A stretch of DNA of 64,000 nt from Sisyra terminalis (lineage: Eukaryota; Arthropoda; Insecta; Neuroptera; Sisyridae), in contig OY292276.1 of assembly GCA_958496175.1 (NCBI GenBank), positions 33,748,449 through 33,812,448 on the forward strand, written 5' to 3'. The number at the start of each line of letters is the position of its first letter. The first letter of the stretch is position 1. Positions 36,005 through 48,186 of this stretch are shown one piece after another. The notes beneath the pieces are model-generated. The model was not told the DNA's origin, ran no database searches, and worked only from the letters and a program-made list of their open reading frames with translations. The translations under genes were made by a program, and so were the position numbers.

Positions 36005-36696
36005 TGTTACGTTGGGGAAACGTAATTCGAGATCTAACAAAGTGTCTCGTTTTCGTGGGTTAGCCTGACTAGCACTTAGCTCCATAAACATGTTCAGATG
36101 TGGTCCTGGACGTGGCTGGTTGGATCCTTCGCTGGTACCATGGACAGGGCAGGTGAATAGGGCTCCGGTAAATCACGATTTCTGGTTTTCGTTGTTTTAT
36201 ACGTTAAAAAAACAACACAATATTGACACGCTGCCACAAATTCTCCACTCACACACAAGAGTTTATTAATCAATAATTAGAGGTTATCATTAATATAAAC
36301 CATTTAATTAGCTGTACCATTTACAAAATATTGACACGCTGCCACAAATTTTCCACTCGCACACAAGAGTTTATCAATCAATAATTAGAGGTTATCATTA
36401 ATATAAATAATTAATTAGCTGTACCATTTTATCAATTACTATCAACGCTACCTGAAATGCAGGGTTAACCAACTGCAACCCATACACAATCAGTACAAAT
36501 AGCTTACAATTAATTGATATGGTCAACAATTCTAAAGATGAACCACGTGCTCTGCACTTAATATATTTTTACATAACCTCAAAAAAAGGCCTTAAACGTG
36601 GGAATCCACGCCCTTTTATAGTCCTCGCCGCCATGACAGTGGCGTCACGGATTTATCCGAATGCGTTCGGAGGCGCACGATGCCAACATCGTAACA
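36005..36696 (-). repeat. 5' LTR of the Gypsy element
   Basis: 692 bp, bounded by TGTTACG/CGTAACA inverted ends. On the minus strand the U3 promoter has a consensus TATAAAAG at 36613-36620, preceded by a GC-rich stretch with CATGGCGGC. It contains two tandem ~108-bp units, equivalent to those at 32121-32330 in the other LTR. It appears base-for-base identical to 31906-32597. Short open frames inside it are not genes. Confidence 0.93.
36613..36620 (-). promoter_or_regulatory. TATA box of the 5' LTR promoter
   Basis: TATAAAAG on the minus strand, in a GGAC-TATAAAAG-GGCG context. It is placed to start transcription about 25-30 nt downstream, inside the LTR, and to read towards the primer site and coding region. 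The same box sits at 32514-32521 in the 3' LTR. Confidence 0.6.
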
Positions 36697-36700
36697 ATAT

Positions 36701-38159
36701 ATAAAGTTTAGTTCGTAAATAAGCTACGATATGTATTACTAAAGTCGTTCTTAAACATAAATTTATCTTTTGAATAAATATAATTTATTCGATGTCATGT
36801 TATTTTTTAATTTTTGAAGATTTTTATCTTCCTGTACAAATCAGGAAATATTTTATTATCGCTATATATAATTTCTGTTTTCTTAAACGAAGGAGATTAA
36901 TCATATTTTATTTATAATTTGTGCAGTTAATTAAAAAGGGATTTATAATAACTGTGTTTTATTTTATAATTGCATTCGGAAAATTGAGTAATTGAGTTTT
37001 ACAAATTTCATTCAAAGATTTCTAATTAATAACTTTGAAATGAATTAAAACTTAATTTTTGTTACAAAACTTATAATTCAAAATAAAAATCGTAAATATT
37101 TTACGAACGCTTTTAAATATCATAATGCTTGGAAAACATATTTGTAGTTTTCAATTTATTATTGCTGGGTTCGTATTGGGAAATATGTACGATGCATGAA
37201 AGTAACAACAATATTGGAAGGTAGGATCAAAGTTGCACAACATAACTGAAGTACGAAGAAAGATAATTTTTGCGTCATCTCATGCATAAAATTCAAGATT
37301 CAAAAGGATTGTAAATAGACTAGAACGAAATAGAATTCAATTTTATTATTATGGTTCTATAGTTATAATAGTAAGAATGGCATAGCTTTTGTGCATTTTG
37401 CAGCATTTTTCACATTTCTTGCATAATACAAAAGTTGGAAAAGTTGTATACAACGACAAAAAGCGAAACAACTTGTGTTTTTTTTCATTATACTGAAAAA
37501 GTGATTGGGAAAACGTGAAAGAAAATTCTTTTTTTTTAGTCGGATAAAATCGAAAGGCCTCTATACAAAAAAGAAGAAAATAAACATAAATATTCTTTTA
37601 TGAAAGTCGACTTGGATAAAAAATCTTTCTTATGATTATTTATGAATTAAATATGTACTGGTAGATTTTTACTATTTTATAATGTTTTAATTTATTGGTT
37701 TAATAAATATAATTTTTTGACAAATAATAATAATTTTATGAGACTTTTTGACTTTCTTTTCTTACGAACAATATACCCTAATGTCGTATTTTTCAAGTTT
37801 TATAATATCTTGATTAAGTAATTTTTTACTACACATCTAAATATTTAGAAATTGTTAGTAACATTTTACGAATAAACTCGTTTTTTATGCGTACGTACAT
37901 AGGCAAATATGAAATACATAATTTTAACAGTAATACATGGAATATTATTTACAAACCATCTATTCAGCTGATAAACACTAATTATAACTTATCGAGGCAC
38001 ATTGAACACGAGTACTTTTGTTGGGGTACCGACTACTTTAATAATGTTCTGAAGTGTAGAATGGTAAAAGAAATATACTGTTTAAATAAGTGTTTAGGAA
38101 CATTCGCAATACGCATCCAGTTTCTGACTAGTGACCTTAGAAGTGGATTGACCCAAAGA
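36701..38159. other. AT-rich noncoding DNA
   Basis: A 95-codon plus frame at 37887-38174 has no recognisable motif or splice context and is not called. Nothing else found. Confidence 0.5.
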
Positions 38160-38620
38160 ACAATACAATTTTGAAGTCTTCTCCTAAATTCAAACATCGC
38201 TGCTGACGTATGGAAGCCACCAAGATGGCTGCCATTTGGGTAGTTCCAAATTTTTCAGAACCTGCTGAACGGTTTTTCTCCAGTGATTATGCTCTTCCTG
38301 TCACGCTGCAAGCGCGAAACTCGAATCAACGAGCTTTTCTAACACTTCTATCCAGAGGGTCAGTGTTTACCGTCGTTTTCTCTTCCCTACAGGTCATCCC
38401 TATATCATCAGTTTTCCCATGGATTCGTGATGTGCGACATAGCCGTCACGTGACATGACGTGCGAAAAACCTGAGGATTCGTTCATAGTGAACAGAGTCT
38501 TTGAACGGGCTTAATCTTGTTCAAGATAGAGATATTTGTTCTTTTAGCTGTTCAGGGGAACCGCAACGTTCTCCTCCAGACCCACATTTCGAAGGTGTTT
38601 GTAGATCAGCTGCACGGATA
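38160..38620. promoter_or_regulatory. CpG-rich segment, possible regulatory DNA or exon
   Basis: GC content and CpG frequency rise sharply against the background. It holds CAAGATGGCTGCC at 38221-38233, the textbook YY1/Pho-type site, a TGACGTAT word just upstream, and TCACGTGA at 38446-38453 followed by TGACGTGCG. An 82-codon plus frame (38210-38458) opens at an ATG here but has no known domain. It could be a promoter or first exon of an unseen gene, or the end of a mobile element. Function is inference only. Confidence 0.3.
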
Positions 38621-38796
38621 ATCCAAGTTTCCAAAGCGTATAAAAATATATGAAAAACGAGCGTGATTTGAGGAGTACAAAGAGTTTAAAAATGTGGTAT
38701 CAAATATCTAAAAATTCATGAATAAGTTAGATTTTATGAGCATTTGTATATGCATATGAGTATTATAATGTATAGTTAATATATAATATAGTGAAG

Positions 38797-39230
38797 GCTA
38801 AATGACAGGAGAATGAACGCTGTATTGCCAAGTCGTTCATGAAAAGAGAGCACAGTACGGAAGACTCTATGGTCATTAGTATACAAGTAGGAATATAAGC
38901 GCTACAAACATGTTCCTATAAATGTTACAAGGAATAAATAATTTAAATAGAAAATTGTTTTTTACGCATAAGTAGAATTAAATAATAATGAATTTATGTT
39001 ATATTAAAGTTATTCAAGTCTATGAAGAACATGAAAGTAATGTTAAGATAGTTTAAGTTTAAATAACAATAACAAAGAAGCGAACAACTAATAACAATTT
39101 AATACGTCAAGTATTTTTTTAAGCGACAATTCACTCTTAGTGGCCGAAAAAATAACTAAGCCATGTTTGAATTTTTGAAGACTCGAGGACCAACAAATTG
39201 CCTCTCTTGTTCGTTCTCCTGTTATTTAAT
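38797..39230. mobile_element. TIR element with TAAATrACAGGAGAA ends
   Basis: TAAATGACAGGAGAATGAAC (38799-38818) and the reverse complement of 39209-39228, TAAATAACAGGAGAACGAAC, form a 20-bp inverted repeat with two mismatches. The span is about 430 bp with no open frame. No convincing target duplication was found, so the superfamily is unknown. Confidence 0.55.
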
Positions 39231-42200
39231 CTTTGCGATTAAGATAATCAAATACAAAATGTATATAAGTCTAAATTTATAAAATAATAAATATTTAAAA
39301 AAAATCTATTTAATTAAATCCATGTTTATAATTAAAAATTCGGCAATATTTTCGATATTAATAATTCAATTTTAGGTAATACGAAGTTCACAAGGTTCTC
39401 TAGCAAAAATGTAAACAGAAACAATGATTTTTAAGGATTAATAACAAAGTCTATTTAGTTTTTAATCTCCAATTTTTTTTTCAAGGAAATAGGAACCACT
39501 TGAGAGTTGAGTGTTCGTTCTAAAAAATTATAATATTTATAAAAAGAACAGTATATTTCAGCATCCAATAAATAAAGCAAAGACGTCTCTGATATGTTGT
39601 GAAATGCATAAATTATAAATACATTCTAAATACGTATCCTTTTGAGTCCATATTCCCGCTACTTTTTTTTGGTTACAAAAATTAAGGTTTTTTTAAATGA
39701 AAGTTTAAAATGACAAAGAGCATATTTAAACATAAGTAATGCTTCATAATACGACGTTAAAAAGTTTTCTATCTATTTTTGTATTTCTTAATACAAATAT
39801 TAACTCTTTTAAGTAAATACAAGAATAGCTCAACTTTAATAAGTTTTAATACAATTACCATCAAGCTTCACCATTTATTTCCTTTTTAAATTTGAAATGA
39901 TAAGGAATAAATTAAACGTGAAGTCAGACAGCAGTCGTTAAACGACAACGTCAGTCGTTTCACAAAAATGAAATTATCTTTTGTACCAATCCGAAATAGG
40001 TATAGATACATACATTTTTATTACAGAAAAGAAAGAAAACTCACAATGAATAGATTATAAACCATTATTTGTAAAATACAAAAAAAAAAGAAGAAATCGT
40101 CGTTTTCATTTTATATTAAATGAAACCTTTTAAATGTTTTTTAGTTGAAATTAGCATGTTACTTTCTTACATTTGAGTATTATAAATTGGCAATTTTTCC
40201 TTTAATTCGTATTTGTTTAAATTATTACTTTTTATCTGGAACTATGTATTTATTTTTCTTTCATCATATTTTTTGCATAAATTTACATGGTTTTATGCAA
40301 ACGAACAATAAATCATTCTTTCCAAGTTAACAGCATTATTTTGTTTGAATTGTGTTAACAAAGTGAAAACGAAAACCTTCCGAAAAATGTTATTCGAATT
40401 TTGTTTCGTTATATCCTATACGGTAGGTATTCGAGTTTCGGTATATTTCACGTAGCCCCTTTATCTATTCTTTTGCCAACTCATGTTTTTCATTTGGAAG
40501 AATTATTTAGCACTTGTCTCTGAAATTAATGGATCCATTTCGTTTGAGAATAATGGTATATTTCCACGCAAATTAAACATAATAATTGAAGGAAAATTAA
40601 AAACGAAAATCCCTAAAATGCATGCGTTGAGAATATAAATTTTCTTAATTCTACCCTTCAAGTAATAACAGCAAGATAATTTATATAATTAAATCTTTTT
40701 TTTACAATAAAGTTCAAAATTTAACCTTACGTATCATTTTTATAAACCATATTTTTTAAACCGTAATATATTATAAATTTATAAAAGTTTTTCTACCTGT
40801 AATGTCATTTTATTTTCTAGCTTTTGTTGTAAAGCTTCTTAATTTCTTAAAGCACGTTCCACTTTCTACCTGAACGAGACTTAGCTACATATTAATATCT
40901 AAATTGAGAAAAGCATGATGCGGTCAACATATTTTATTACTGTCCTGTGTATACACTGTATACTGTAACGTCAATAAAAACCTGTACTGCATGTTTCACA
41001 CGATTCAAATTACTGGCGAGTTAATACTTGATGCTACTGTAGGCAAAATGGGAAGAAAACGATATTTACCATAAACACGAGTAAGTTTAAAATTTCTTGA
41101 GTAGGTATTGAAAATATTAAAGCGAAAGAGGTAACTTTAGCAAGGTATTTTAAAGACACTGTAATCTAAAAGCCAGACTGTAGAATGATCAATTGTTAGT
41201 ATCACTTTGAACAAAAATCACTGTGATAAATCGCTTATGCAAAATTTGAAATAATTTTAATCAGATTATATGTTTTTCGTTAAAAGGAAATTATATATAA
41301 AGTATGTCTAAAGAGGGGTGATAACATGATAACTCTTCGTGTTGAATATATAACTCTTTGATTAAAATAAACCTAATTTTAAGTGATTAACCGATAACAA
41401 AAGTGTTTCACATTCGTTTGAAATTTCAATTTTACCTCTAAATTTAATCAAAAACCGAAAATAAGATAAAATTTACGGCTGTGTTAATTTTTTCACGATA
41501 AAGCTATCAAAAATTCTTTTAGTCTAAACAAAACGTTTAAATCAAAAAGAGTATTCAATAATATCACATGAACTAAAGGTGAAAAGTTTAAAAATTCACC
41601 GATATTTTTATTCGATGTAAAATGCATTTATGTTTATCGATACATCGCTTAAAAACATCAAGCACTTTCCGTAATGATTTGATTATCAAATTTTCCGCGC
41701 AAAAAACAACAGAAAATAAATATTGAAGTCTTAACCTGTCTAGAAAAACTTAATTTAAGACCTTAACCAATTAAGAGTAATGCTTTTTAGGTGGGTGTTG
41801 CACAAACAAACGTTTACTAATCTTTTTCCTTTTATTTTATTCCTCTTCTGGTTGAATATTTGAGTAGCCTTTCAACATAAGGGTATAGTTGGAACAGAAG
41901 TTCCTTCAATAGTCAAGTATTTAAAGGCAAATTTGTAATGCTTAGGAAACTGAACTTTTAGATCATCCAGATTTACAATAGATTCTCGTTGAGTCTTTCT
42001 CATACTGGACTACGTAAATATATAAACAGTTCATATATATCGCTTGGTTCTGCATTTACAAGGGTCACTATCTGTTAATGGTATTTATTAATAATTATAA
42101 TAATTCAGAATATATTATTTTTATTAGTTTCAGTCATTTTAAGCCAGAGTTAATTTTTTCCAATGAATCGGTGTATCGAATATTGTCAAAATATCGAATC

Positions 42201-42390
42201 AATTCAATGTATCGTGCAGTAAACATCGAGTATAATCGATGCATCGATGTTTAATGAATACCCAAACATGGACAAATTTTACTAGTGTACATACCATAGA
42301 AATGCTTTATCATTGTGCTAGAATAACATTCTAAATTTTCATCATGCTGTTTTTCTGACTATGAGTCGATATCTTTAATGTGTATTTACA
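39231..42390. other. AT-rich noncoding DNA
   Basis: No gene seen. The perfect palindrome ATCGATGCATCGAT lies near 42237, inside a cluster of ATCGA words, but no matching element was defined. Confidence 0.5.
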
Positions 42391-42393
42391 CCA

Positions 42394-42460
42394 GCCGGAC
42401 GGATAGGCATTTTAAGGGTTCTGTAATGGTTTTTTTTGTAAGAAACCCTAAAAAGTTGAA
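42394..42460 (+). repeat. Repeat-tail hairpin (AAGGGTT...AACCCT)
   Basis: CCGGACGGATAGGC is followed by TTTTAAGGGTTCTGTAATGG and, after a T run, AGAAACCCTAAAAAG, so the two arms pair. This 'agggttccgt...ggaaccctaaa' arrangement is widespread at the tails of insect interspersed repeats. No coding part is present. Confidence 0.35.
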
Positions 42461-42614
42461 ATAGAATTGCAAAATTAAATACAAAATTGATATAGACGAA
42501 GAAAATAAGAAAAAAATTGGAATAACATTTGTTTGGTAACACAACCCCTGTGATTTGATGGCTTACATTATAGTTAATAATTATAAGTGCTTTTATTAGC
42601 ATTTACTTGCTGAA

Positions 42615-43217
42615 CAAAGTTGTCTAAGATAATTTTGTAAAGTATCTAGATAGTAGATAAGTTACTGTTTTAACAAGAACCCAAAGTTACTTTGGGTACC
42701 TAGTTACTCTTCAAAAAAGGAACTTAAATACTTACCTTATGTTACTTTCATGATACTTAAGCATATACTTGTTTAGTTATTTTGTATTTTATGTTTGTTT
42801 TAATTCTCGTAGCCTAAGTATTACTTATTTTTATTAATTTAGTAAAAAAAGTAAAAAGTTATGCAAGAACGTCTAATCCCCTGTAATTAAAACATACTTT
42901 AAATCGAAAGAAGACTAAAATAAGACGTATATATTGAATTCTATAGAATTTAACATAATATAACTGTAATAAAACTGTATAAGAGTATTAAAACATATCA
43001 ACACCTACGTTGAGTACAGTAATAATTGACAAATTAGAAACTTCCTAAACAAGAAAAAAAAAACATACACGGTATTTTATACAACCAACTAATCAGATAT
43101 CCAATATTATTTTTATTATATACTTTTTTAGTAAGTTTTTGTAAGAAAATAGCTAAGATACTTTTTTAAGTTCAAATTACTTTGAAGTAACTAAAATACT
43201 TTTTTCTGATTACTCTG
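42615..43217. mobile_element. hAT MITE with perfect 8-bp TSD
   Basis: A 603-bp element flanked by TTGCTGAA on both sides (42607-42614 and 43218-43225), a perfect 8-bp target duplication. Ends CAAAGTTGTCTAAGATA and the reverse complement of the right end, CAGAGTAATCAGAAAAAAG, are weakly inverted. Subterminal AGTTACT, AAGTATCTAGATA and TAGTTACTT words repeat towards both ends, typical of one broad group of hAT elements. It has no transposase frame. The fragment at 4462-4561 belongs to a related copy. Confidence 0.75.
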
Positions 43218-43225
43218 TTGCTGAA

Positions 43226-45240
43226 TATAGAATATATATTCATTTTCAGTATGTTGATACACTTTCAGTATGATTTAATGTTGATTAATCAGTATGTTTT
43301 AGAGAAACTACACGTGGTTCTTAGATAAAATTAAAATAGAAACTTTATGATTTTATTTCTTGGAAATCGAAACATTTTATGAGTAGACAGAAATTAATCA
43401 AGTAAATTTTTGAAGTGAAAACTTCTTCAACATCGTTGTGATTTGAAATTTCATGAAACGAAAAACCGACAGTTAAAAGAAATAAACATATAAATATATA
43501 AGCTTCAACGTACGAGAAAATGAGATAAAAACATTAGAGTATTTCTTATACATGTGCACCCCTTCGTATTAAATTGTTTGGGAATAGTTGTCTTAATACG
43601 ACCATAGTGATTAGTGAATTGTATGCAAAAATATTTAATTATTTTAATAAAAACACTTTTAAAGCATGCCAAAAATGAATACAGAATATTTACGTGATTA
43701 TAAAAAAAGAAAACAAGACTGAAAGGTTAAAAAGATTACAAAAAGTTGATCTACGAAAATTTAATAAAATTCACACCATAGATATAGCAATTTCGAAACA
43801 AGATAAAATTTCGAAGATTAGACGTAGAGATTTTAATTTCAATATTGGTTTTCATACAAAGATTTATTTGATTGAGTTTCTGGACAGCAAATTTATTTTT
43901 AAAATGTGTAGACGTCGCAATGTATCGCAACAACAAAATCAAAAACAGTAATTGACGATATGTTACGTAACTACGAGTAATTTTTGATTACCCACCTGTG
44001 ATTGGGAGAAAAAGAGAACGCCTTCTCGATGTTTTCTGCTTGGTTTTTCCATTTGATGTAATTACTCACATGCCATCGATAAATCTACTGGTCAAATCGA
44101 AACGAAACTATTTATTTCATTCTTCAATTACCATAAGCCTTTCGTACCATTTATCGAAAATGCAAACTCGGAGGCTTAAATAATTTATAATATCTGTTTA
44201 TACTTTTCTTTATTATTTATACTTAGTATCAATAATATTATAAATAAACCCTACAATTACCCTTCTCACGAAATTTTACAATTGTCTCAATATCTTGAAG
44301 TTCACATTTTTGAAGATTTCACTTCTATCGCGTGTGAACTGCACATATGTGTTTTTTTTTTGCAATTTGATAGTTATGAACTTTAATTTTTTTAAAACTT
44401 TTACCCAAATAAATAATAAAATGTAAGGTTAACTTCTCAAAAGTAATAAAAAGTTTAAACTTTCTTTTTTGGTCTATTCAAACTGTAAACCTCATATAAG
44501 TAGTAAAAGTTGTTAAATAAAAATCTGTGAAATTGAACAATTTTTTCAAATAAACATTATATTTCCAAAAAAAAAAAATAAGGCAGCTTGCATTGATATT
44601 TATTTATTTTTTTTTCTCATAGCTTAACTTTATTGTAAATATTTGTACATTACAGTTGTTCTAGTACTTGATATTTATAAAATTCATTTTCGTGTCGTTT
44701 AAATTTAATTTAATGTGAAATTTTGAACGTTTCACGCATTAACAGCGTCGCAATTCAAATATTCAAGATAAATTCCACACGTCAATAGAAATAAACATGA
44801 AAATTGATAATGTCAATATTTAGCTGAGCTTTCGGAATTTTGATAAAAAAAAATCTATTCCATATTTTGAATTGTATCTACTTGGTCATGTGTAACAGAA
44901 AAAATGGAAAGTTTTCCAATTATTTTTCTGGTGTATGTTTCATTAAAAAAAGATGAAAAAAATTTTTTGTGGAACAATAAAAAAAACATAAATCTGCCGT
45001 GTTGAGTTTCACTTTAAGTCGTGTTGAAATAAATTAGGGTTTCCATATGTATAGGTACATAACATTTGTTATTGACGACCCCCATTAAATTTAATTTCTA
45101 ACTCTTTTTCAATAAGACTTTACCCTTTTTTAGCGTGAAACCTATTCTAGTGAATATTTATTCTTGTCCTATAAGCTTAAATTGATGGTGTTGGTGTACT
45201 TTGAGTTCACTCTAAATTCTGGGAACTTGGTGGAAAATCT
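43226..45240. other. AT-rich noncoding DNA
   Basis: An 85-codon plus frame (43694-43951) overlaps a 63-codon minus frame, and neither shows a motif. No gene is called. Confidence 0.5.
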
Positions 45241-45426
45241 GTGACGCGAATGCGCGCGGTAACGCTGATGAACATCCTTGTCATGTCGTCGAAAAGATTC
45301 GAAACCAGTCGACGTCTGTTATTCGCCGGATTCAAAACGTACCAATGGTAATTGTTTTGGCGGCGTACTGAAAGCTCAAAGCTCGTGATAACCCGTAGCG
45401 CACACGTAGCGCAAACTGTATTTCCG
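45241..45426. promoter_or_regulatory. CpG-dense patch, candidate promoter
   Basis: About 20 CpG dinucleotides fall within 186 bp (for example GACGCGAATGCGCGCGGTAA and GTCGACG), against a background that has almost none. A CCAAT word lies at 45352-45356. Outside both borders the sequence returns at once to A/T runs. No open frame, TIR or TATA box was found. A promoter of an unseen gene or a young foreign insert are both possible; direction is unknown. Confidence 0.3.
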
Positions 45427-45914
45427 TTTTATTAAAAAAAATAATTACAAACACGAAAATTTATGTCTTATTTTTAAGTTTTTTTTTTGAAACACTATTT
45501 TTTTGAGATTCAGTAAAATTTTTATTTTTTCAATTAAAAAATCAATTTGTTAAATTAAAATTTATCCGATTGACTTCGATAATAGAAAAACTTTTATCGG
45601 CTGCAATTGATAATCGTTTTATTGTTTCAATTGTGAATTTAATGAATTTAAGTTTTAAGTGAAAAATTATTAGATAGTAAATTCAATTTAAAATGATAAA
45701 TGAAATTTGTCATCGTGAACATTCCGGAACTGCAATAAAAAAAAGCAATGCTTACATACTTTTTTATTATTTGTATCTATAATCCGATCGACTTCAAGTA
45801 AACAATGACTTAAAAGGTAAGGTAAATTTCAATACAGTTTTTATAACTATCAACAATTTACAAATAATTCAATTAAATCGACTTTAAATTATATGATTTT
45901 TATCTTTTCAAGAT

Positions 45915-46625
45915 AAACATAAAGTTGATGAAATTATTAATGAAAATCAAGTCTTTTTATTTGGTAATTGTATATTCATTAAAACTTATCTTTTTCTTCA
46001 AATCAAGTTGAAAACTTGAAGATTAATCTAAGAATATAACAATAAGATTTTTCTATTTTTTCCTTTGTAAAATTCGTGACAAGAAACTTTTTATTCTTTT
46101 ATTGTTCCCCAATTTTATAGTTAATGATTTTTGTATATTCTATAGCTGTATTTACTATCTTTCAAAACCAATCAATTATTTGTTTGTCAGTGTTAAATTG
46201 AAAAATTTAAAATTCATAGAAAAAATAAGAGTTTTTATTTAAGGACAGTTTAATTAATTTAAGCGTAAACATTAAGTTGATGAAATTATTAATGAGAATT
46301 AAGTCTTTTTACTTGGTTAATGTGCATTCATTAAAGCTTATCATTTCCTTAAAATCAAGTTTAAAACTTGTAGATTAATCTTAAAATATAACATTGAGAT
46401 TTTTTCCTTTTTTTTTTTTTGTAAAATTCGTGACAACCGACTTCTTGTTCTTTTATGCATTTTATTGTTCCCCAATTTTATAGTTAAGTACTTTTGTATA
46501 CTCGATAGTTGTATTTTATATCTTTCAAAACCAATCAATTATTTTTTTTATCCGTCGTTACTTGAAAAATTTAAAATTCTTAGTAAAATTAAGACCTTTT
46601 ATTTAAGGATAGTTTAATTTATTTG
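45915..46625 (+). repeat. 352-bp tandem duplication
   Basis: Unit 1 (about 45915-46266) and unit 2 (about 46267-46625) share, in order, AAGTTGATGAAATTATTAAT, GTAAAATTCGTGACAA, TTGTTCCCCAATTTTATAGT, ATCTTTCAAAACCAATCAAT and TTTATTTAAGGA-AGTTTAAT. They differ by many substitutions and small indels, so the duplication is not recent. No coding function is seen. Confidence 0.8.
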
Positions 46626-48186
46626 AGCATTGCAAATAAAAAATCCAAAATTAAAAAAAAATTAAAACTAATTCAAACTTTCAAAAATAACTCAAGTCTT
46701 AAAGAATCATCTACATATATATATATCAAAGGTAATATTTCATGTTTATTTCCCTTTGTTGGTTTTACCACAATACAGTAATATAGATAATTTTGTCAAG
46801 TACAAAAAAATGGAGTTTCGTCATAAATCACTAAAGTTGAAGAAGAAAAAGGAAACCTAAATTGAGGCCTTTAATTTTCAGATGTTAGATATAAATCACC
46901 TCAATTTATATTGGTCTCTATTATCCTTCATATGTTTAATATGATTATTGCATTAAAATAATTGCGTGTTTGGCTATTCATAATACCCAATGTGCTGATA
47001 AAGAAAAGAAATTTGTAAAATATTAATTTATTATTTCCTTTATTTTTGTTTTTGTTTGAAACCTTTTTCATTGGTTAAAGTATCATTTAATGTTTTCGGA
47101 AATAGGATTTTAAGATAAATGAAAACACCAAAACATTACGTATGGTACGCATCATTTGATAAGGATGGATAGTTAAATAATTTTAATCTTATTTTATTCA
47201 ATTCAATAAAAAAATGCAATTATTGTTTTTCTGCCTCCTGAAGAAACAAAATTTATATTTTTTTAATAAAAAAATCAAATATTATCCAACGTCTGATTTA
47301 TTTTAAAGACTTAGTTACAAAATTGTTTTAAAAGTAGTTCTTAGATAACTTAAGTTGTAAATATTTCAAAAAACTTTCTTTGAAAAATTGTGGGCTTCAT
47401 TTTGCTGTCATCAAAATTACTGTCTTAGAAAAATGGTTTTATTTCATTTTATATTTATATATATTATATATACATGTCACTAGTGATATTTTACGTTTTG
47501 TGCGAATAAGAGTAAATATTTTAACGCTTTCCTTGAGTCCAAAGTGTTTCCCATAAAAAGACGTAATTTAAAAAAATGTCACTCAAATGACTTGGCCATT
47601 TTATTCCACTGATATTTTCAATTTCATTTTATAATAAAACGTTTTATGCAAATTCTAATTTAACAAATTTCATTTAGCAAATGATCGTATCTACTTATAA
47701 TGTACATTCATATATGATACAATTTTGTAATAATAGAGGCACATAAGATGTTTTTTAAAATATATACAATAAGTTTTAATTTAATGTTGAAATGGAATTC
47801 ACAAAAAATAATTTATAAACCATAATGAAATTTTACAGAATACATATCTTTTTTTAGAGACAATAGACAGAAAAGAATGTGATTTTTTGTACTGTCATAT
47901 ACTTCTACGATACAATTCGAGTATTTTTCTTAAATATTATAAAACGAAGATGTTACAGTTTCATGTTTTGAAAATAAAATAAAAATAAGTATTCACTAGG
48001 TCACGTTCTTTCTGTCCAAGTTGTTTTGCAGGTCGTTGAAGTTTTGTATTCTTCATACACAAATACTCGTAAATATCAATTTCTCACAAATATCATTAAA
48101 ATATTACAGGAAATTCAATAAGGGTTGTATTTAATAAATATATTGATACAACTTTTCTTAAACGAGAGATGATGTTTTACAAGATA
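46626..48186. other. AT-rich noncoding DNA
   Basis: No gene or mobile element recognised. Confidence 0.5.

Larger units (their letters stand above)
31906..36696 (-). mobile_element. Non-autonomous Ty3/Gypsy LTR retrotransposon
   Basis: A complete 4791-bp element transcribed from the minus strand. Two 692-bp LTRs (36005-36696 as 5', 31906-32597 as 3') begin TGTTACG and end CGTAACA, and I see no difference between them. ATAT at 31902-31905 and 36697-36700 is a candidate 4-bp target duplication, weak in such AT-rich DNA. A tRNA-Lys primer site and a polypurine tract lie inside the LTRs. Coding order is Gag remnant, protease, RT, then the C-terminal part of integrase; RNase H, most of integrase and most of Gag are deleted. 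Protease-RT-integrase order and the GPY/F module identify Ty3/Gypsy. Identical LTRs indicate recent insertion, so proteins from a fuller relative must have supplied the missing functions. Confidence 0.92.

Noticed and set aside
37887..38174. 95-codon frame upstream of the CpG-rich segment
   Set aside because: No recognised domain, no Kozak-like context and no splice sites in suitable places; could be chance.
42234..42250. Perfect palindrome ATCGATGCATCGAT as a regulatory site
   Set aside because: Sits in a cluster of ATCGA words typical of decayed repeats; no other evidence of function.
43694..43951. 85-codon basic frame
   Set aside because: Overlapping open frame on the opposite strand and AT-driven Lys/Asn/Ile composition suggest chance.
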